A program made the translations under genes and the position numbers. From assembly GCA_009784625.1 (NCBI GenBank), contig WRBI01000006.1:1-64000 (forward strand): a stretch of DNA of 64,000 nucleotides. The letters run 5' to 3'. The stretch is from Oscillospiraceae bacterium (GTDB lineage: Bacteria; Bacillota; Clostridia; Oscillospirales; Ruminococcaceae). Below are positions 1-7,968 of this stretch, one piece after another. Numbering within the stretch: position 1 is the stretch's first letter; every line of letters starts with the position of its first letter. The notes under the pieces are model-generated. The model worked only from the letters and a program-made list of their open reading frames with translations. It ran no database searches and was not told where the DNA came from.

Positions 1-119
1 ATTTTGAGCCTTTCTTCGTTGTCGTTCGTCGGAATACATACAGTATTCCTTCCTCCTCCGCCTTGATATGCTCGAAAATTCACTCAAATTCCGTGCATTC
101 CCATTTGTGTCAACACACC
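1..119. other. intergenic stretch downstream of topA, with hairpin
   Basis: No convincing gene. A 7-bp hairpin (GGAATAC, 5-nt loop, GTATTCC) sits at 31-49, and weaker outer complementarity links the first bases (TTTTGAGC) with GCTCGAAAA near 72-80. No T-run follows on either strand, so it is not a clear terminator. The same 7-bp stem with another loop forms the tip of the structured element near 42.5 kb, so this could be a truncated relative cut by the window edge. That link is tentative. Confidence 0.3.
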
Positions 120-2234
120 CTAGTCTTCATCCCCGGCCGCCGACTTTTTTTCAATCGGCTTTTCAAAGCCGCAGCCCTCTTTCAGGCAATGGATCTTGCC
201 CCCCCGGCCCATCTTGCGGAAGAGTGTGGCACTGCATTTGGGGCAGGCCTCGGGTAACGGCTTATCCCAAGTCATAAAGGTACATTCAGGGAAGCCCTCA
301 CACCCGAAATAGCCTTTGCCGTTCTTGCTCTTTTTGGCCAGCATCTTCTTGCCGCAGACCGGGCAGAGGCCGCCGGTCTCCTGCACAATCTTCTTGGTGT
401 TGCGGCACTCGGGAAAACCCGGACAGGCCAAAAATTTCCCGAACCGGCCAAGCTTGATGACCATGTTTTTGCCGCAGTTTTCGCAGACCACATCGGTGGC
501 TTCGTCCGGCACTTTGACCCGTGTTCCCTCCATATTCTTCTCAGCCTGTTCAAGGGTGGTGGCAAACTCGCTGTAAAATTCGTCGAGTATCCGCACCCAG
601 TCCGACTTGCCCTCTTCGACCGCGTCAAGTTTTTCTTCCATGTTCGCGGTAAATGTAGCGTCCACAATTCGCTCAAACTGCTCTTCCATCAGCTTGGTGG
701 TCACTTCGCCAAGTCCGGTTGGCAGCAGTGCTTTTTTGTCCCGCTCAACGTAGCCGCGGTTGATAACGGTGGTGATGGTCGGCGCGTAAGTGCTCGGCCG
801 GCCGATCCCGTTTTCTTCCAGCGCCTTGATCAAGGATGCCTCGGTGTAACGTGGGGGCGGCTGGGTAAAGTGTTGATTGGGCGCAAGCTCTTTGACATCG
901 AGTGCTTCGCCTTTCGCAATATCCGGCAAAGCCTGCGGCTGTTCTTCCTGGTCTTCGCCCTCTTCGACCGTCACTTCGTACAGCTTGGTGTAGCCGTCAA
1001 ACTTAACGGTAAACCCGGATGCGGCGAAAGTATACTCCCCCGCGCTGATCTTGACCGATACGGCATCCAGCAAGGCGGTTTCCATCTGGGAGGCGATAAA
1101 CCGCTCCCAAATCAGCTTGTAGAGCTTGTACTGGTCGCCTGAAAGGCTCCCCTTGACCTTGTCGGGAGAAAGGGAGGGCATGGACGGGCGGATACATTCA
1201 TGCGCGTCCTGTGCGTTCTTTTTGGATTTGTAAACCCGCGGGGATTTAGGCAGGTAAGCTTTGCCGTAGGCCGCTTCGATATAGTCGGCTGCCTCAGCCA
1301 GCGCTTCGGCCGAAATGCGCAGCGAATCGGTACGCATATAGGTGATCAAACCAACCGCACCCAAACCCTCGACCTCTACCCCTTCGTAGAGTTCCTGGGC
1401 TGCTTTCATGGTTCTGCGCGACTGGAAGTTCAGCTTCTTCGACGCCTCTTGCTGAAGAGTGGATGTAATAAACGGCGGCATGGGCGACTTTTTGCGGACA
1501 CTCTTTTTGACTTCTTCGACTACAAAATCCTGTCCCTTGATCGCGTCCAGTGCCGCTTTGGCCGCCGCCTCGTCGCCGATTGCGATCTTTTTGCCTTTGT
1601 AAGAGTGCAGCTTGGCCGGAAATGTCTTCTTTGCTTTTTGTTTGGCGAGCTTTGCGTCGATGCTCCAGTATTCTTCGGTTTTGAAGTTTTTGATCTCTTC
1701 TTCCCGATCGACAATCAGGCGGACAGCCACGCTCTGCACCCGCCCGGCCGACAGTCCCCGGCGCACTTTTCGCCAGAGGAACGGGCTGAGTTTATAACCG
1801 ACAATTCGGTCGAGCACCCGGCGCGCCTGCTGGGCATTCACCAGGTCGATGTCGATCTGGCGGGGATTGTCCATCCCCTCTTTGACCCCGGATTTTGTGA
1901 TCTCGTTAAAAGTCACGCGATTCGCGTCGGTCGGGTCCAAGTTCATAATGGCGGCCAAATGCCAGGAAATCGCCTCCCCCTCGCGATCCGGGTCGGTGGC
2001 CAGGTAGACTTTGTCCGACTTCTTGGCTTCACGTTTTAAAGTTTTGACCAGCGATTCTTTCCCCGCGATCTCGATGTATTGCGGGGTGTAGTCATTTTCA
2101 AGATCAATCCCGAACTTTGATTTGGGCAAGTCGCGTATATGGCCGTTCGAAGCCATGACCTCATAATCTTTGCCGAGGTATTTCTGAATGGTCTTGGCCT
2201 TGGCGGGGGACTCTACGATTACTAACTTTGCCAT
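120..2234 (-). CDS. topA: DNA topoisomerase I
   Basis: Type IA topoisomerase that relaxes negatively supercoiled DNA through a transient 5'-phosphotyrosyl bond. The 704-residue length suits the family. The N-terminus MAKLVIVESPAKAKTI begins the Toprim domain, with its acidic motif TDPDREGEAI at residues 80-89. SAGRVQSVAVRL follows at about 162-173. The catalytic tyrosine is Y299 in LITYMRTDS. The last ~130 residues carry three Cys-rich zinc-ribbon repeats (CENCGK..CPGFPEC, CPVCGK..CEGFPEC, CPKC..CLKEGC), normal for Firmicute TopA. A GGAGG Shine-Dalgarno precedes the ATG. It lies 23 bp downstream of dprA on the same strand, the usual dprA-topA pairing, and is probably cotranscribed. Confidence 0.97.
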   Translation of the reverse strand: MAKLVIVESPAKAKTIQKYLGKDYEVMASNGHIRDLPKSKFGIDLENDYTPQYIEIAGKESLVKTLKREAKKSDKVYLATDPDREGEAISWHLAAIMNLDPTDANRVTFNEITKSGVKEGMDNPRQIDIDLVNAQQARRVLDRIVGYKLSPFLWRKVRRGLSAGRVQSVAVRLIVDREEEIKNFKTEEYWSIDAKLAKQKAKKTFPAKLHSYKGKKIAIGDEAAAKAALDAIKGQDFVVEEVKKSVRKKSPMPPFITSTLQQEASKKLNFQSRRTMKAAQELYEGVEVEGLGAVGLITYMRTDSLRISAEALAEAADYIEAAYGKAYLPKSPRVYKSKKNAQDAHECIRPSMPSLSPDKVKGSLSGDQYKLYKLIWERFIASQMETALLDAVSVKISAGEYTFAASGFTVKFDGYTKLYEVTVEEGEDQEEQPQALPDIAKGEALDVKELAPNQHFTQPPPRYTEASLIKALEENGIGRPSTYAPTITTVINRGYVERDKKALLPTGLGEVTTKLMEEQFERIVDATFTANMEEKLDAVEEGKSDWVRILDEFYSEFATTLEQAEKNMEGTRVKVPDEATDVVCENCGKNMVIKLGRFGKFLACPGFPECRNTKKIVQETGGLCPVCGKKMLAKKSKNGKGYFGCEGFPECTFMTWDKPLPEACPKCSATLFRKMGRGGKIHCLKEGCGFEKPIEKKSAAGDED

Positions 2235-2257
2235 CTGTCTTTTGGCCTCCGTATATA

Positions 2258-3472
2258 TTAAAGATGTAAGCTGAATCTTCTGCCGGGATACCCAATGATT
2301 AAACCATATATTTCTAGCTCAGTCAATGCCGACTGCACCGCTTCCACATTGAGGGACGCGTCCGCCGCGATTTTGTCCACCGTTTTTGGCTCAGCGCTCA
2401 ACGCTTTATAGATGTCGCGGGCACCGGGCGAAATCTCGTCGGGCAGGGCGATTTTTGGCGATGTCAAAGCCGGCGCCGGCAAATCTACCGGCTGGTTTAA
2501 AGCTGGTATCTGCGGGGCTGTTGCCTTTTTCTGAGATTGCCCGCTCTCTTCGCTTTTATACAGCGGATTTACCGGTATGCGCTCAGGGTATAAATTGGGA
2601 TAAGACCTGTATGTGAACTCCTCAAAGACATCAAGGGCGCTTTCGGTCAGCTTAGCGCCTTGACGGATCAGCTTGTGCGTCCCCTGTTCGCGGATGGCGA
2701 AAATGCTGCCCGGAACCGCGAACAGCTCGCGATTTTGGTCGAGCGCGTGTGTGGCAGTCAAAAGGGAGCCGCTTTTCATATCCGCTTCGACCACGATGGT
2801 CCCATCACTCATTCCCGAAATCAGGCGGTTGCGCAGCGGAAAGTTGGCGGCTTTCGGTTCTGTGCCCAGCGGATACTCGCTGATGACCGCGCCGCTTTCG
2901 ACCAGACCGCGCTTGAGTGGCGCCGAGCCAAACGGGTAGTCCACGTCGATTCCGCAGCCTAAAATCCCGATACTCTTGCCCCCGGCCTCGAGAGCAGCCG
3001 AATGGCAGATCGAATCGATCCCTTTAGCAAGCCCGCTGACGATTACCACGCCACAGGCCGCCAGCTCTTCGGCCAGTTTTTTGCCGGCATCTTTGCCATA
3101 TTCGGTGTAGGCTCGCGTACCTACCATTGCAATGATCAGGCTATCCCGCAGGCAGGTCAACTCTCCTTTGACGTACAGCGCAGCCGGCTTGGCATGAATG
3201 TTCTGCAAAAGGGGCGGGTAAAACGGGTGGTCAGGCGTGATAATCTCACAGCCTTTGCGCAGGGTCTTGCGCTTGATCTCCTCGGCTTTGCGCATAGTTT
3301 CTTCACAGGCGGCCAACTCATCCGGCCGCAGCATAGAGAGCACCTGTCCCCGCTTTTCGATCCCCTCCAGTATACTGGCTGGATCTGGGAAGTATTCAAG
3401 CATCAAGTGTGAGCGCCGGGTTCCGATCCCAAACAACAGCTGAAACCAAATCCAAACAGCGGCGTCGGTCAA
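2258..3472 (-). CDS. dprA: DNA processing protein DprA
   Basis: Binds single-stranded DNA and loads RecA during natural transformation; in many non-competent Clostridia the role is unclear. An N-terminal helical region is followed by the Rossmann-like DprA domain with MVGTRAYTEYG, IVSGLAKGIDSICH, GILGCGIDVDYP, NFPLRNRLISGMSDGTIVVEA and SGSLLTATHALDQ-type motifs. A Pro/Ala-rich linker leads to a C-terminal winged-helix (DML1-like) segment ending GYPGRRFSL. The start is uncertain: I prefer TTG at 3472 (MTDAAVWIW), 8 nt after AAAAGGGGG. The frame stays open to a TTG at 3499, but those extra residues (STEKGEVN) are encoded by the end of an intergenic repeat that also supplies the Shine-Dalgarno. 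Followed by topA. Confidence 0.93.
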   Translation of the reverse strand: MTDAAVWIWFQLLFGIGTRRSHLMLEYFPDPASILEGIEKRGQVLSMLRPDELAACEETMRKAEEIKRKTLRKGCEIITPDHPFYPPLLQNIHAKPAALYVKGELTCLRDSLIIAMVGTRAYTEYGKDAGKKLAEELAACGVVIVSGLAKGIDSICHSAALEAGGKSIGILGCGIDVDYPFGSAPLKRGLVESGAVISEYPLGTEPKAANFPLRNRLISGMSDGTIVVEADMKSGSLLTATHALDQNRELFAVPGSIFAIREQGTHKLIRQGAKLTESALDVFEEFTYRSYPNLYPERIPVNPLYKSEESGQSQKKATAPQIPALNQPVDLPAPALTSPKIALPDEISPGARDIYKALSAEPKTVDKIAADASLNVEAVQSALTELEIYGLIIGYPGRRFSLHL

Positions 3473-3489
3473 ATTCACTTCCCCCTTTT

Positions 3490-3598
3490 CAGTTGACAAT
3501 TGACAATGTACAATTGACAGTTAAGGTATCGCTGTCGCGATCTATTTAAACTATGGCCCGCATAGCGGACACCAAAACTGTCAATTGTCAACTGTCCT
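3490..3598. repeat. dispersed structured intergenic repeat, copy 1
   Basis: Inverted arms built from TTGACA(A/G) units (left) and TGTCAA units (right) flank a core. The core has a small hairpin ATCGC-TGTC-GCGAT, an AT-rich spacer around TTTAAA, and a second hairpin of the CCGC-ATA-GCGG type. The right arm contains the TGA stop of the TrmH-family gene. The left edge, read on the minus strand, ends AACTGAAAAGGGGG, which is the dprA ribosome-binding site. Four other copies occur in this window. Confidence 0.85.
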
Positions 3599-4379
3599 TT
3601 ATCATCTCCCACATCAGAATCCCGGCGGCCATGGCAGCGTTTAAACTTTCGTTTCCGGTTTTCATCGGGATGGATACCGTTGCTGTGCAGGCGGCGGTCA
3701 GATCATCCGGCAAGCCGTTGCCCTCATTGCCGATCAGCACGGCCTTACCGCCCTGTCCGGCTAATACTTGCGGGGCGGTGGTTCCTCCCCCCGCCGCCGC
3801 AAAAGTTTGAACGCCCACATTACTCAGACGTGCGACCAGCGCAGCCATATCATCCACCACAGCCAGCGGCAGCCGGAAAATTCCGCCCATCGACGCTCTT
3901 AACACTTTGGGGGATACGTGTTCGGCACAATCGCAAAGGTAAGCGCCGTCCCCGCCGAGTGCGGCGGCTGTCCGCAAAATGCCGCCCAGATTGCCGGGGT
4001 CACGCACCTGATATAAGAGCAGATACCGCCCATCCGGCTTGGGGTTTCCCAGCCTCGGCAGTGCACAGGCCGGCAAAACCGCGAACACGCCTTGGGGGGT
4101 TTTGGTCTCACCCAGCCGCCCGGCCAGCGATTCGCTCAGCCAGACGGTCTGCCCGGCGGCCTCAGCCAAATTCAACAGGGCAGGGGTCTTTTCGGCGCTT
4201 TCGCGGGTGAGGTAAACACACTCAATCGACAATCCGGACTGCACCGCATCCAGGCAGAGCCGGGCGCCCTCCAACACAAACAGGCCGGACTCTTCCCTGG
4301 CTTTTTTCTGCCTGAGAAGTGCGTCCAGCCGCTTTACATGCGGGTTTTCGCGGGAGGTTACGATCTTGTTTTCCGTCAC
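3588..4379 (-). CDS. TrmH-family (SpoU) RNA 2'-O-methyltransferase
   Basis: Predicted SAM-dependent 2'-O-ribose methyltransferase of the SPOUT class acting on rRNA or tRNA; the target base cannot be told from sequence. The N-terminal ~100 residues look like the substrate-binding domain. The C-terminal knot domain shows the three SpoU motifs: RDPGNLGGILRTA, AVLIGNEGNGLP and SIPMKTGNESLNAAMAAGI. Length is 263 residues, normal for the RlmB/TsnR-like group. Genes of this type often sit beside rplT in Firmicutes, as here. The last codons (Lys-Asp-Ser-stop) are written in the arm of an intergenic repeat, so the C-terminus may have been reset by repeat insertion. Confidence 0.88.
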   Translation of the reverse strand: MTENKIVTSRENPHVKRLDALLRQKKAREESGLFVLEGARLCLDAVQSGLSIECVYLTRESAEKTPALLNLAEAAGQTVWLSESLAGRLGETKTPQGVFAVLPACALPRLGNPKPDGRYLLLYQVRDPGNLGGILRTAAALGGDGAYLCDCAEHVSPKVLRASMGGIFRLPLAVVDDMAALVARLSNVGVQTFAAAGGGTTAPQVLAGQGGKAVLIGNEGNGLPDDLTAACTATVSIPMKTGNESLNAAMAAGILMWEMIKDS

Positions 4380-4394
4380 TTTTTCCTCTTAAAG

Positions 4395-4463
4395 GGCAAA
4401 GGTAAGAAGTGAGAAGGGGTCGACAGCTTTCGCCCTGTCTTCCCCTTACACTTCTTACCTTGC
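4395..4463. terminator. long hairpin between rplT and the methyltransferase gene
   Basis: GGTAAGAAGTG (4401-4411) pairs with CACTTCTTACC (4449-4459), continued inward by AAGGGG/CCCCTT. A separate inner hairpin GACAG (4422-4426)/CTGTC (4435-4439) closes a CTTTCGCC loop. On the minus strand it follows the rplT stop by about 10 nt and runs into TTTGCCCTTT, so it probably ends infC-rpmI-rplT transcription. The T-run is broken, so efficiency is uncertain. Confidence 0.5.
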
Positions 4464-4473
4464 TAATGGTTGT

Positions 4474-4827
4474 TTATCGCGCGGCTTTCGCTTTTTCGGT
4501 CAGGGCGGTAAAAGCCGCGGGGTCGGCGATGGCGATTTCAGAAAGCATTTTGCGGTTGAGGTCAATGCCTGCTTTCTTGAGGCCGTTCATAAAGGTAGAA
4601 TAGTTCATCCCGTTCATTTTGCAAGCAGCCGAGATCCGGGTAATCCAAAGGGCGCGGAAGTTGCGCTTGCGCTGTTTGCGGCCGATGTAAGCGTATTGCC
4701 CCGAGCGGTAAACCGCCTGTTTAGCCATTTTAAAATGCTTGCTCTTTGAGCCGTAATATCCTTTTGCCAAACGCAGCGTTTTCTTTCTGCGCTTGTGGGT
4801 CATGATTGCTCTTTTTATACGAGCCAT
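4474..4827 (-). CDS. rplT: 50S ribosomal protein L20
   Basis: Large-subunit assembly protein that binds 23S rRNA early and, in Bacillus, represses its own operon by binding the infC leader. The 117-residue protein starts [20 protein letters not shown] and is strongly basic, with [18 protein letters not shown], the conserved L20 core. GGAGGG precedes the ATG. Third gene of infC-rpmI-rplT. Confidence 0.98.
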   Translation of the reverse strand: MARIKRAIMTHKRRKKTLRLAKGYYGSKSKHFKMAKQAVYRSGQYAYIGRKQRKRNFRALWITRISAACKMNGMNYSTFMNGLKKAGIDLNRKMLSEIAIADPAAFTALTEKAKAAR

Positions 4828-4891
4828 TTTGCGTTTCCCTCCATTATACTTTCGTGTGACAGTCTTTTGCTGTCGTCATTTACCCGTCCGC

Positions 4892-5101
4892 TTATTTATA
4901 CGGAATGAGAAGCTTGATGGCCTTGACGTTGGTCACATCAGCCAGAGCGCCTTTGCGCAGTTTGCGCTTGCGCTTTTTGCTCTTTCCAAAGTCGCTGCTG
5001 TTAAGGTTGTGCCTTTTGTTTGCCTGGGCGCGCTTGACTTTACCGTTTTTGGTGAGCTTAAAGCGCTTTTTCGCCCCGGAATGTGTTTTAATCTTGGGCA
5101 T
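4892..5101 (-). CDS. rpmI: 50S ribosomal protein L35
   Basis: Small basic ribosomal protein of 69 residues; the N-terminus [17 protein letters not shown] and the internal [10 protein letters not shown] are diagnostic for L35. AAGGAGGA lies about 9 nt before the ATG. Middle gene of infC-rpmI-rplT; the gaps on either side (about 60 nt) are short enough for one transcript. Confidence 0.97.
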   Translation of the reverse strand: MPKIKTHSGAKKRFKLTKNGKVKRAQANKRHNLNSSDFGKSKKRKRKLRKGALADVTNVKAIKLLIPYK

Positions 5102-5162
5102 GTTGCGTATTCCTCCTTGTATGATTACACTTCTGGATTAGACATAACAACCCCGCGTCCTG

Positions 5163-5687
5163 CTATTTGTTGACCGGCTTAAGCGGGGTAATGAACATGA
5201 TCATGCTGCGCCCTTCCATTTTAGAAGGTTTATCAACTTTCCCGTGCGGGGAAAGGGCCTCGGCCACCTTTTCCATCAAGACAATACCCTGATTCGCGTG
5301 GGCAACCTCCCGGCCGCGAAAGCGGATGGATACCTTGACTTTATCTCCCTCGCTCAAAAATGTAGTCGCGTGCTTGAGCTTGGTTTCAAGATCGTGCTTA
5401 TCGATCTTCAGGGAGAGTCGAATTTCTTTCGTTTCTACAATTTTTTGATTTTTACGCGCTTCCTTGTCTCTTTTGGCCTGCTCAAACTTGTGCTTGCCAA
5501 AATCCATGATCCGGCAGACCGGGGGCGTGCCCTGCGGCGCGATTAACACAAGGTCCAAGTTTTTTTCGACCGCAATGTCAAGGGCGCGCGCGCTGGTCAT
5601 AATCCCCAGCTGTTCGCCGGCCTCACCGACTACACGAACCTCTTTCTCTCTAATCTCCTCGTTGATAAGCTGATCCTTTTTCGCGAT
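5163..5687 (-). CDS. infC: translation initiation factor IF-3, AUC start
   Basis: Prevents premature joining of ribosomal subunits and checks start-codon/initiator-tRNA pairing. The open frame extends upstream to an ATG at 5774, but those residues (MSCFLYAGG...) are unlike IF-3. Homology starts at KKDQLINEEIREKEVRV. Directly before it a strong GGAGGTG (5695-5701), 7 nt of spacing and ATC (5685-5687) point to an AUC start, giving 174 residues, the usual IF-3 size. Rare AUU/AUC-type starts are known for infC and let IF-3 repress itself. Core motifs include GTPPVCRIMDFGKHKFEQ and the C-terminal domain with IRFRGREVAHANQG. First gene of the operon, behind an attenuator-like leader. Confidence 0.95.
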   Translation of the reverse strand: MAKKDQLINEEIREKEVRVVGEAGEQLGIMTSARALDIAVEKNLDLVLIAPQGTPPVCRIMDFGKHKFEQAKRDKEARKNQKIVETKEIRLSLKIDKHDLETKLKHATTFLSEGDKVKVSIRFRGREVAHANQGIVLMEKVAEALSPHGKVDKPSKMEGRSMIMFITPLKPVNK

Positions 5688-5893
5688 TGTAAAGCACCTC
5701 CGTTTATCATTACAAAAGGGCGTGAAAAAGCAGGGAGACGAACATCTTCCCCCCGCATACAAAAAACAAGACATTATTGTGATGTCTATCCTTCGTATTG
5801 ACCGCGTGCGAAACCGGGTTCGACGGGTGAGAACATGGTCGTTCTGCTTTATTGTTACTGTAAGAGTTTAACAGATCGGCACGCAATTGTCAA
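5688..5893 (-). promoter_or_regulatory. infC operon promoter and attenuator-type leader
   Basis: On the minus strand TTGACA (5888-5893), 17 nt and TAAACT (5865-5870) form a sigma-A promoter. The ~170-nt leader then contains a hairpin AGACAT/ATGTCT (5770-5787) followed by TTG and six U residues (complement of 5761-5766), a classic intrinsic terminator upstream of the infC ribosome-binding site. A shorter hairpin GAAC-GACCAT-GTTC lies nearer the 5' end. In Bacillus, ribosomal protein L20 promotes termination in the equivalent leader. The same logic is inferred here; the L20-binding fold was not modelled. Confidence 0.65.
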
Positions 5894-5911
5894 CCGGTTT
5901 TGAAAGTTCTT

Positions 5912-6589
5912 TTATCCGGCCAGGCGAAAAAAGAAACTGAACAGGTAGCCTCCGCCCAGCGTTTGCGTGTTAATTAGCGCGTTTCCGCCCAGCGTTAAGA
6001 GGATATACGCCCAAGCCAATATTGCGATCAGATAAAGCAACAGCCCGGCCCAGACGACCCCCATAACCCCGCCAAGCAGGGTGTTAACCGGCGATATCAG
6101 CGGCCAGCGGCCGATCCCGCTAAAGACCCAAACCAGCTGTCCTCCGACAATTCGAATGACAAAGAAGACAAACATAAACGCGAAAACTCGCAAAAGCAGC
6201 AGGGCCGGTTGGGCCACAGTCGCGTCAATCAATGTGCCGATCGCGGCGTCGAGGTCCACAACCCCGACGTTTGGACTATAGCCGGGCACAATCAGCCGCC
6301 CCAGCCAGTTAGGCAGGCCGGACATCCAGTTGGCCGCCGTGATTACCCCCTCTTCGATCTGGCCCTCAACCTGGCGGGTAACGGCCGCGCGCAGGGCGTC
6401 CCGCACTATGTAGGTATACAAAAAGTTGGCGATGGGCGCGCTGAACACCCAGGCGGCAATCGAACCGATTATCGAGACGAAAAATCTGGCCAGTATATCC
6501 AGCAGCCCCCGCCGCGCACAGGCGTTCACCATTCCGGCCAGCAGCATAAGCGCAGCGATATCCGGAATCATCCAATAAAGTCCCGCCAT
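5912..6589 (-). CDS. CvpA-family membrane protein
   Basis: A 225-residue integral membrane protein with about four hydrophobic segments (residues ~8-25, ~35-60, ~130-150, ~165-205), the topology of the CvpA/colicin-V-production family. The conserved region after the loop (RIVGGQL..PVNTLLGGVMGVVWAGLLLYL) matches the family pattern of a Gly-rich turn leading into the last helices. Molecular function is not known. It starts 10 nt after the stop of the DUF5711-like gene and probably shares its transcript. Confidence 0.7.
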   Translation of the reverse strand: MAGLYWMIPDIAALMLLAGMVNACARRGLLDILARFFVSIIGSIAAWVFSAPIANFLYTYIVRDALRAAVTRQVEGQIEEGVITAANWMSGLPNWLGRLIVPGYSPNVGVVDLDAAIGTLIDATVAQPALLLLRVFAFMFVFFVIRIVGGQLVWVFSGIGRWPLISPVNTLLGGVMGVVWAGLLLYLIAILAWAYILLTLGGNALINTQTLGGGYLFSFFFRLAG

Positions 6590-6599
6590 CTATGTCCTC

Positions 6600-7829
6600 C
6601 TATTCTGCATTTGTTAAAGTGATGCGTCTGTCGGGCGCGGCGTCGCCAAGCCGGCTTTCCGGCGCTTCAGGTTCCCAGCTGTCCTGGCCAAGTATTCCGA
6701 TTTCTTCGGCGGTAAAATAGTAGAGGATATTCCCGGCCAGCAGGATGTGGTGTATCCCGCTTCGGTCGACTTTGCCGCGCGGGTTCATGGCGTGGTCAAA
6801 CCGCTCGACCCCAACCGGTGTTAAGATATAAACCCCACGCTCGCTCACCTGCATATCCCGCGCGCCGGCCTCCAGCTCTGCCCTGCCAAGTTCCCGGCCC
6901 CTGCCGTCAAACAGTATGGCCGTCATCAGCCGGTATTGCGGATCTTCTTCGAAGAGCAGGATGTAATCCCCGCTTATCCGGGAAAGGGAGATCCGCCCGC
7001 TTTGAATGTTGTAAGAGTCGATCATCTGACCTGTTGTCGCATTGATCACCCGCAGCCCCTTGTCGGTGATGACCGCCAGCCGGGTGTGATCCAGATACTC
7101 CAGCGCTAGGATCAATTCATCCCGGAACTCAACCTGTGTAGGGTCGTTGGTTGTGGTCATGTCAAAGAGCGAGACTGTCGAGCGCAGTTCCCCGTCCCTT
7201 GCGCCCACACTGCCCGCCGCCATCCCCCCGCCCCGCGGGTCAAGGTCAACCAGGACAACCAGCTCGTGTGTCGACCACTCGAACAAAAGCTCAAACTGTT
7301 CGCTAAAGACCAGAACTTCGGACGCGTGCTGCATGGGTGAGCTGACAAGGGCATAATTTCCCCGCTCGCCGAGCGCGGCCGAGATGATCGGGTTTGTGTG
7401 GTCGGTATCCAGCAGCAGCCGACCCTGAAAGTGGATCTGAAAGCTGCGCGAACCGTTGCTGTATGTGAGCAGGCGGCTGCCGCGTGCAAGCAGGATGGTG
7501 TTCTCGTTCATTCGCTGGACGCTTAGAAGCTCCCGCCCGTTGCGGTTGTAAAGGAAGAGGTTGCTGTCATTGAGAACCGCCACATCGTTGCCCAGCGCCT
7601 TAACATCGCGCAAAACGCCGCCCGGTACCTGAATCGGGAAGCCCGGCCCGCCAAAGCCCTGTAAAAAGCCGGTGACCTGTGTCGGGAACTGCCACGCCAC
7701 CAGAAACGTGTTGAGCGACATAACTACAAAAACAGCGGCCACAATGGCGGCCAGGATAAAAAACCGCTTGAGGAATATCCCGCGGCGGCGGTGGGCGCGC
7801 ATTTTATTAAAGTCCATCGCCTGGCGCAT
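6600..7829 (-). CDS. DUF5711-like membrane-anchored beta-propeller protein
   Basis: A 409-residue protein: a basic N-terminus (MRQAMDFNKMRAHRRRG), one transmembrane helix at about 25-48, then an extracytoplasmic region of repeated beta-strand units, each with a short turn and hydrophobic strand, resembling a propeller. Function unknown; proteins of this kind neighbour CvpA genes in Clostridia. The frame is open to a TTG at 7856, but those residues (STEKGGDH) come from the end of an intergenic repeat. The ATG at 7829, preceded by AAAAGGGGGGTGA contributed by that repeat, is the better start. Last ~15 residues are hydrophilic. Confidence 0.65.
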   Translation of the reverse strand: MRQAMDFNKMRAHRRRGIFLKRFFILAAIVAAVFVVMSLNTFLVAWQFPTQVTGFLQGFGGPGFPIQVPGGVLRDVKALGNDVAVLNDSNLFLYNRNGRELLSVQRMNENTILLARGSRLLTYSNGSRSFQIHFQGRLLLDTDHTNPIISAALGERGNYALVSSPMQHASEVLVFSEQFELLFEWSTHELVVLVDLDPRGGGMAAGSVGARDGELRSTVSLFDMTTTNDPTQVEFRDELILALEYLDHTRLAVITDKGLRVINATTGQMIDSYNIQSGRISLSRISGDYILLFEEDPQYRLMTAILFDGRGRELGRAELEAGARDMQVSERGVYILTPVGVERFDHAMNPRGKVDRSGIHHILLAGNILYYFTAEEIGILGQDSWEPEAPESRLGDAAPDRRITLTNAE

Positions 7830-7844
7830 GTGGTCACCCCCCTT

Positions 7845-7968
7845 TTCAGTTGACAATTGACAGTGGACAGTTGATAGTTATGGAATCCGCTTTGCGGGTG
7901 TTATAAATATCGTCGCACAGCGACACATTCATTGTCCATTGTCCATTGTCCATTGTCAATTGTCCATT
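7845..7968. repeat. dispersed structured intergenic repeat, copy 2
   Basis: Arms of TTGACA-type units (left) and repeated TGTCCATT units (right) enclose a core with the same architecture as other copies but different bases: first hairpin CCGC-TTT-GCGG, spacer TTATAAATAT, second hairpin GTCGC-ACA-GCGAC. Stem changes relative to copy 5 preserve pairing. The left edge supplies the Shine-Dalgarno of the DUF5711-like gene; the right edge ends in the truA stop codon. Confidence 0.8.

Noticed and set aside
1200..2039. 279-codon plus-strand frame opposite topA
   Set aside because: Fully antisense to a well-supported topoisomerase gene, no family motifs; a by-product of GC-rich codon use.
5688..5774. 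Upstream extension of infC to an ATG at 5774
   Set aside because: The added residues are Cys/Phe-rich and unlike IF-3; they cover the ribosome-binding site of the AUC start.
7925..7968. Tandem TGTCCATT units as a CRISPR or microsatellite
   Set aside because: Units are 7-8 bp without spacers and form one arm of the dispersed inverted repeat; the same is true at 16683-16720.
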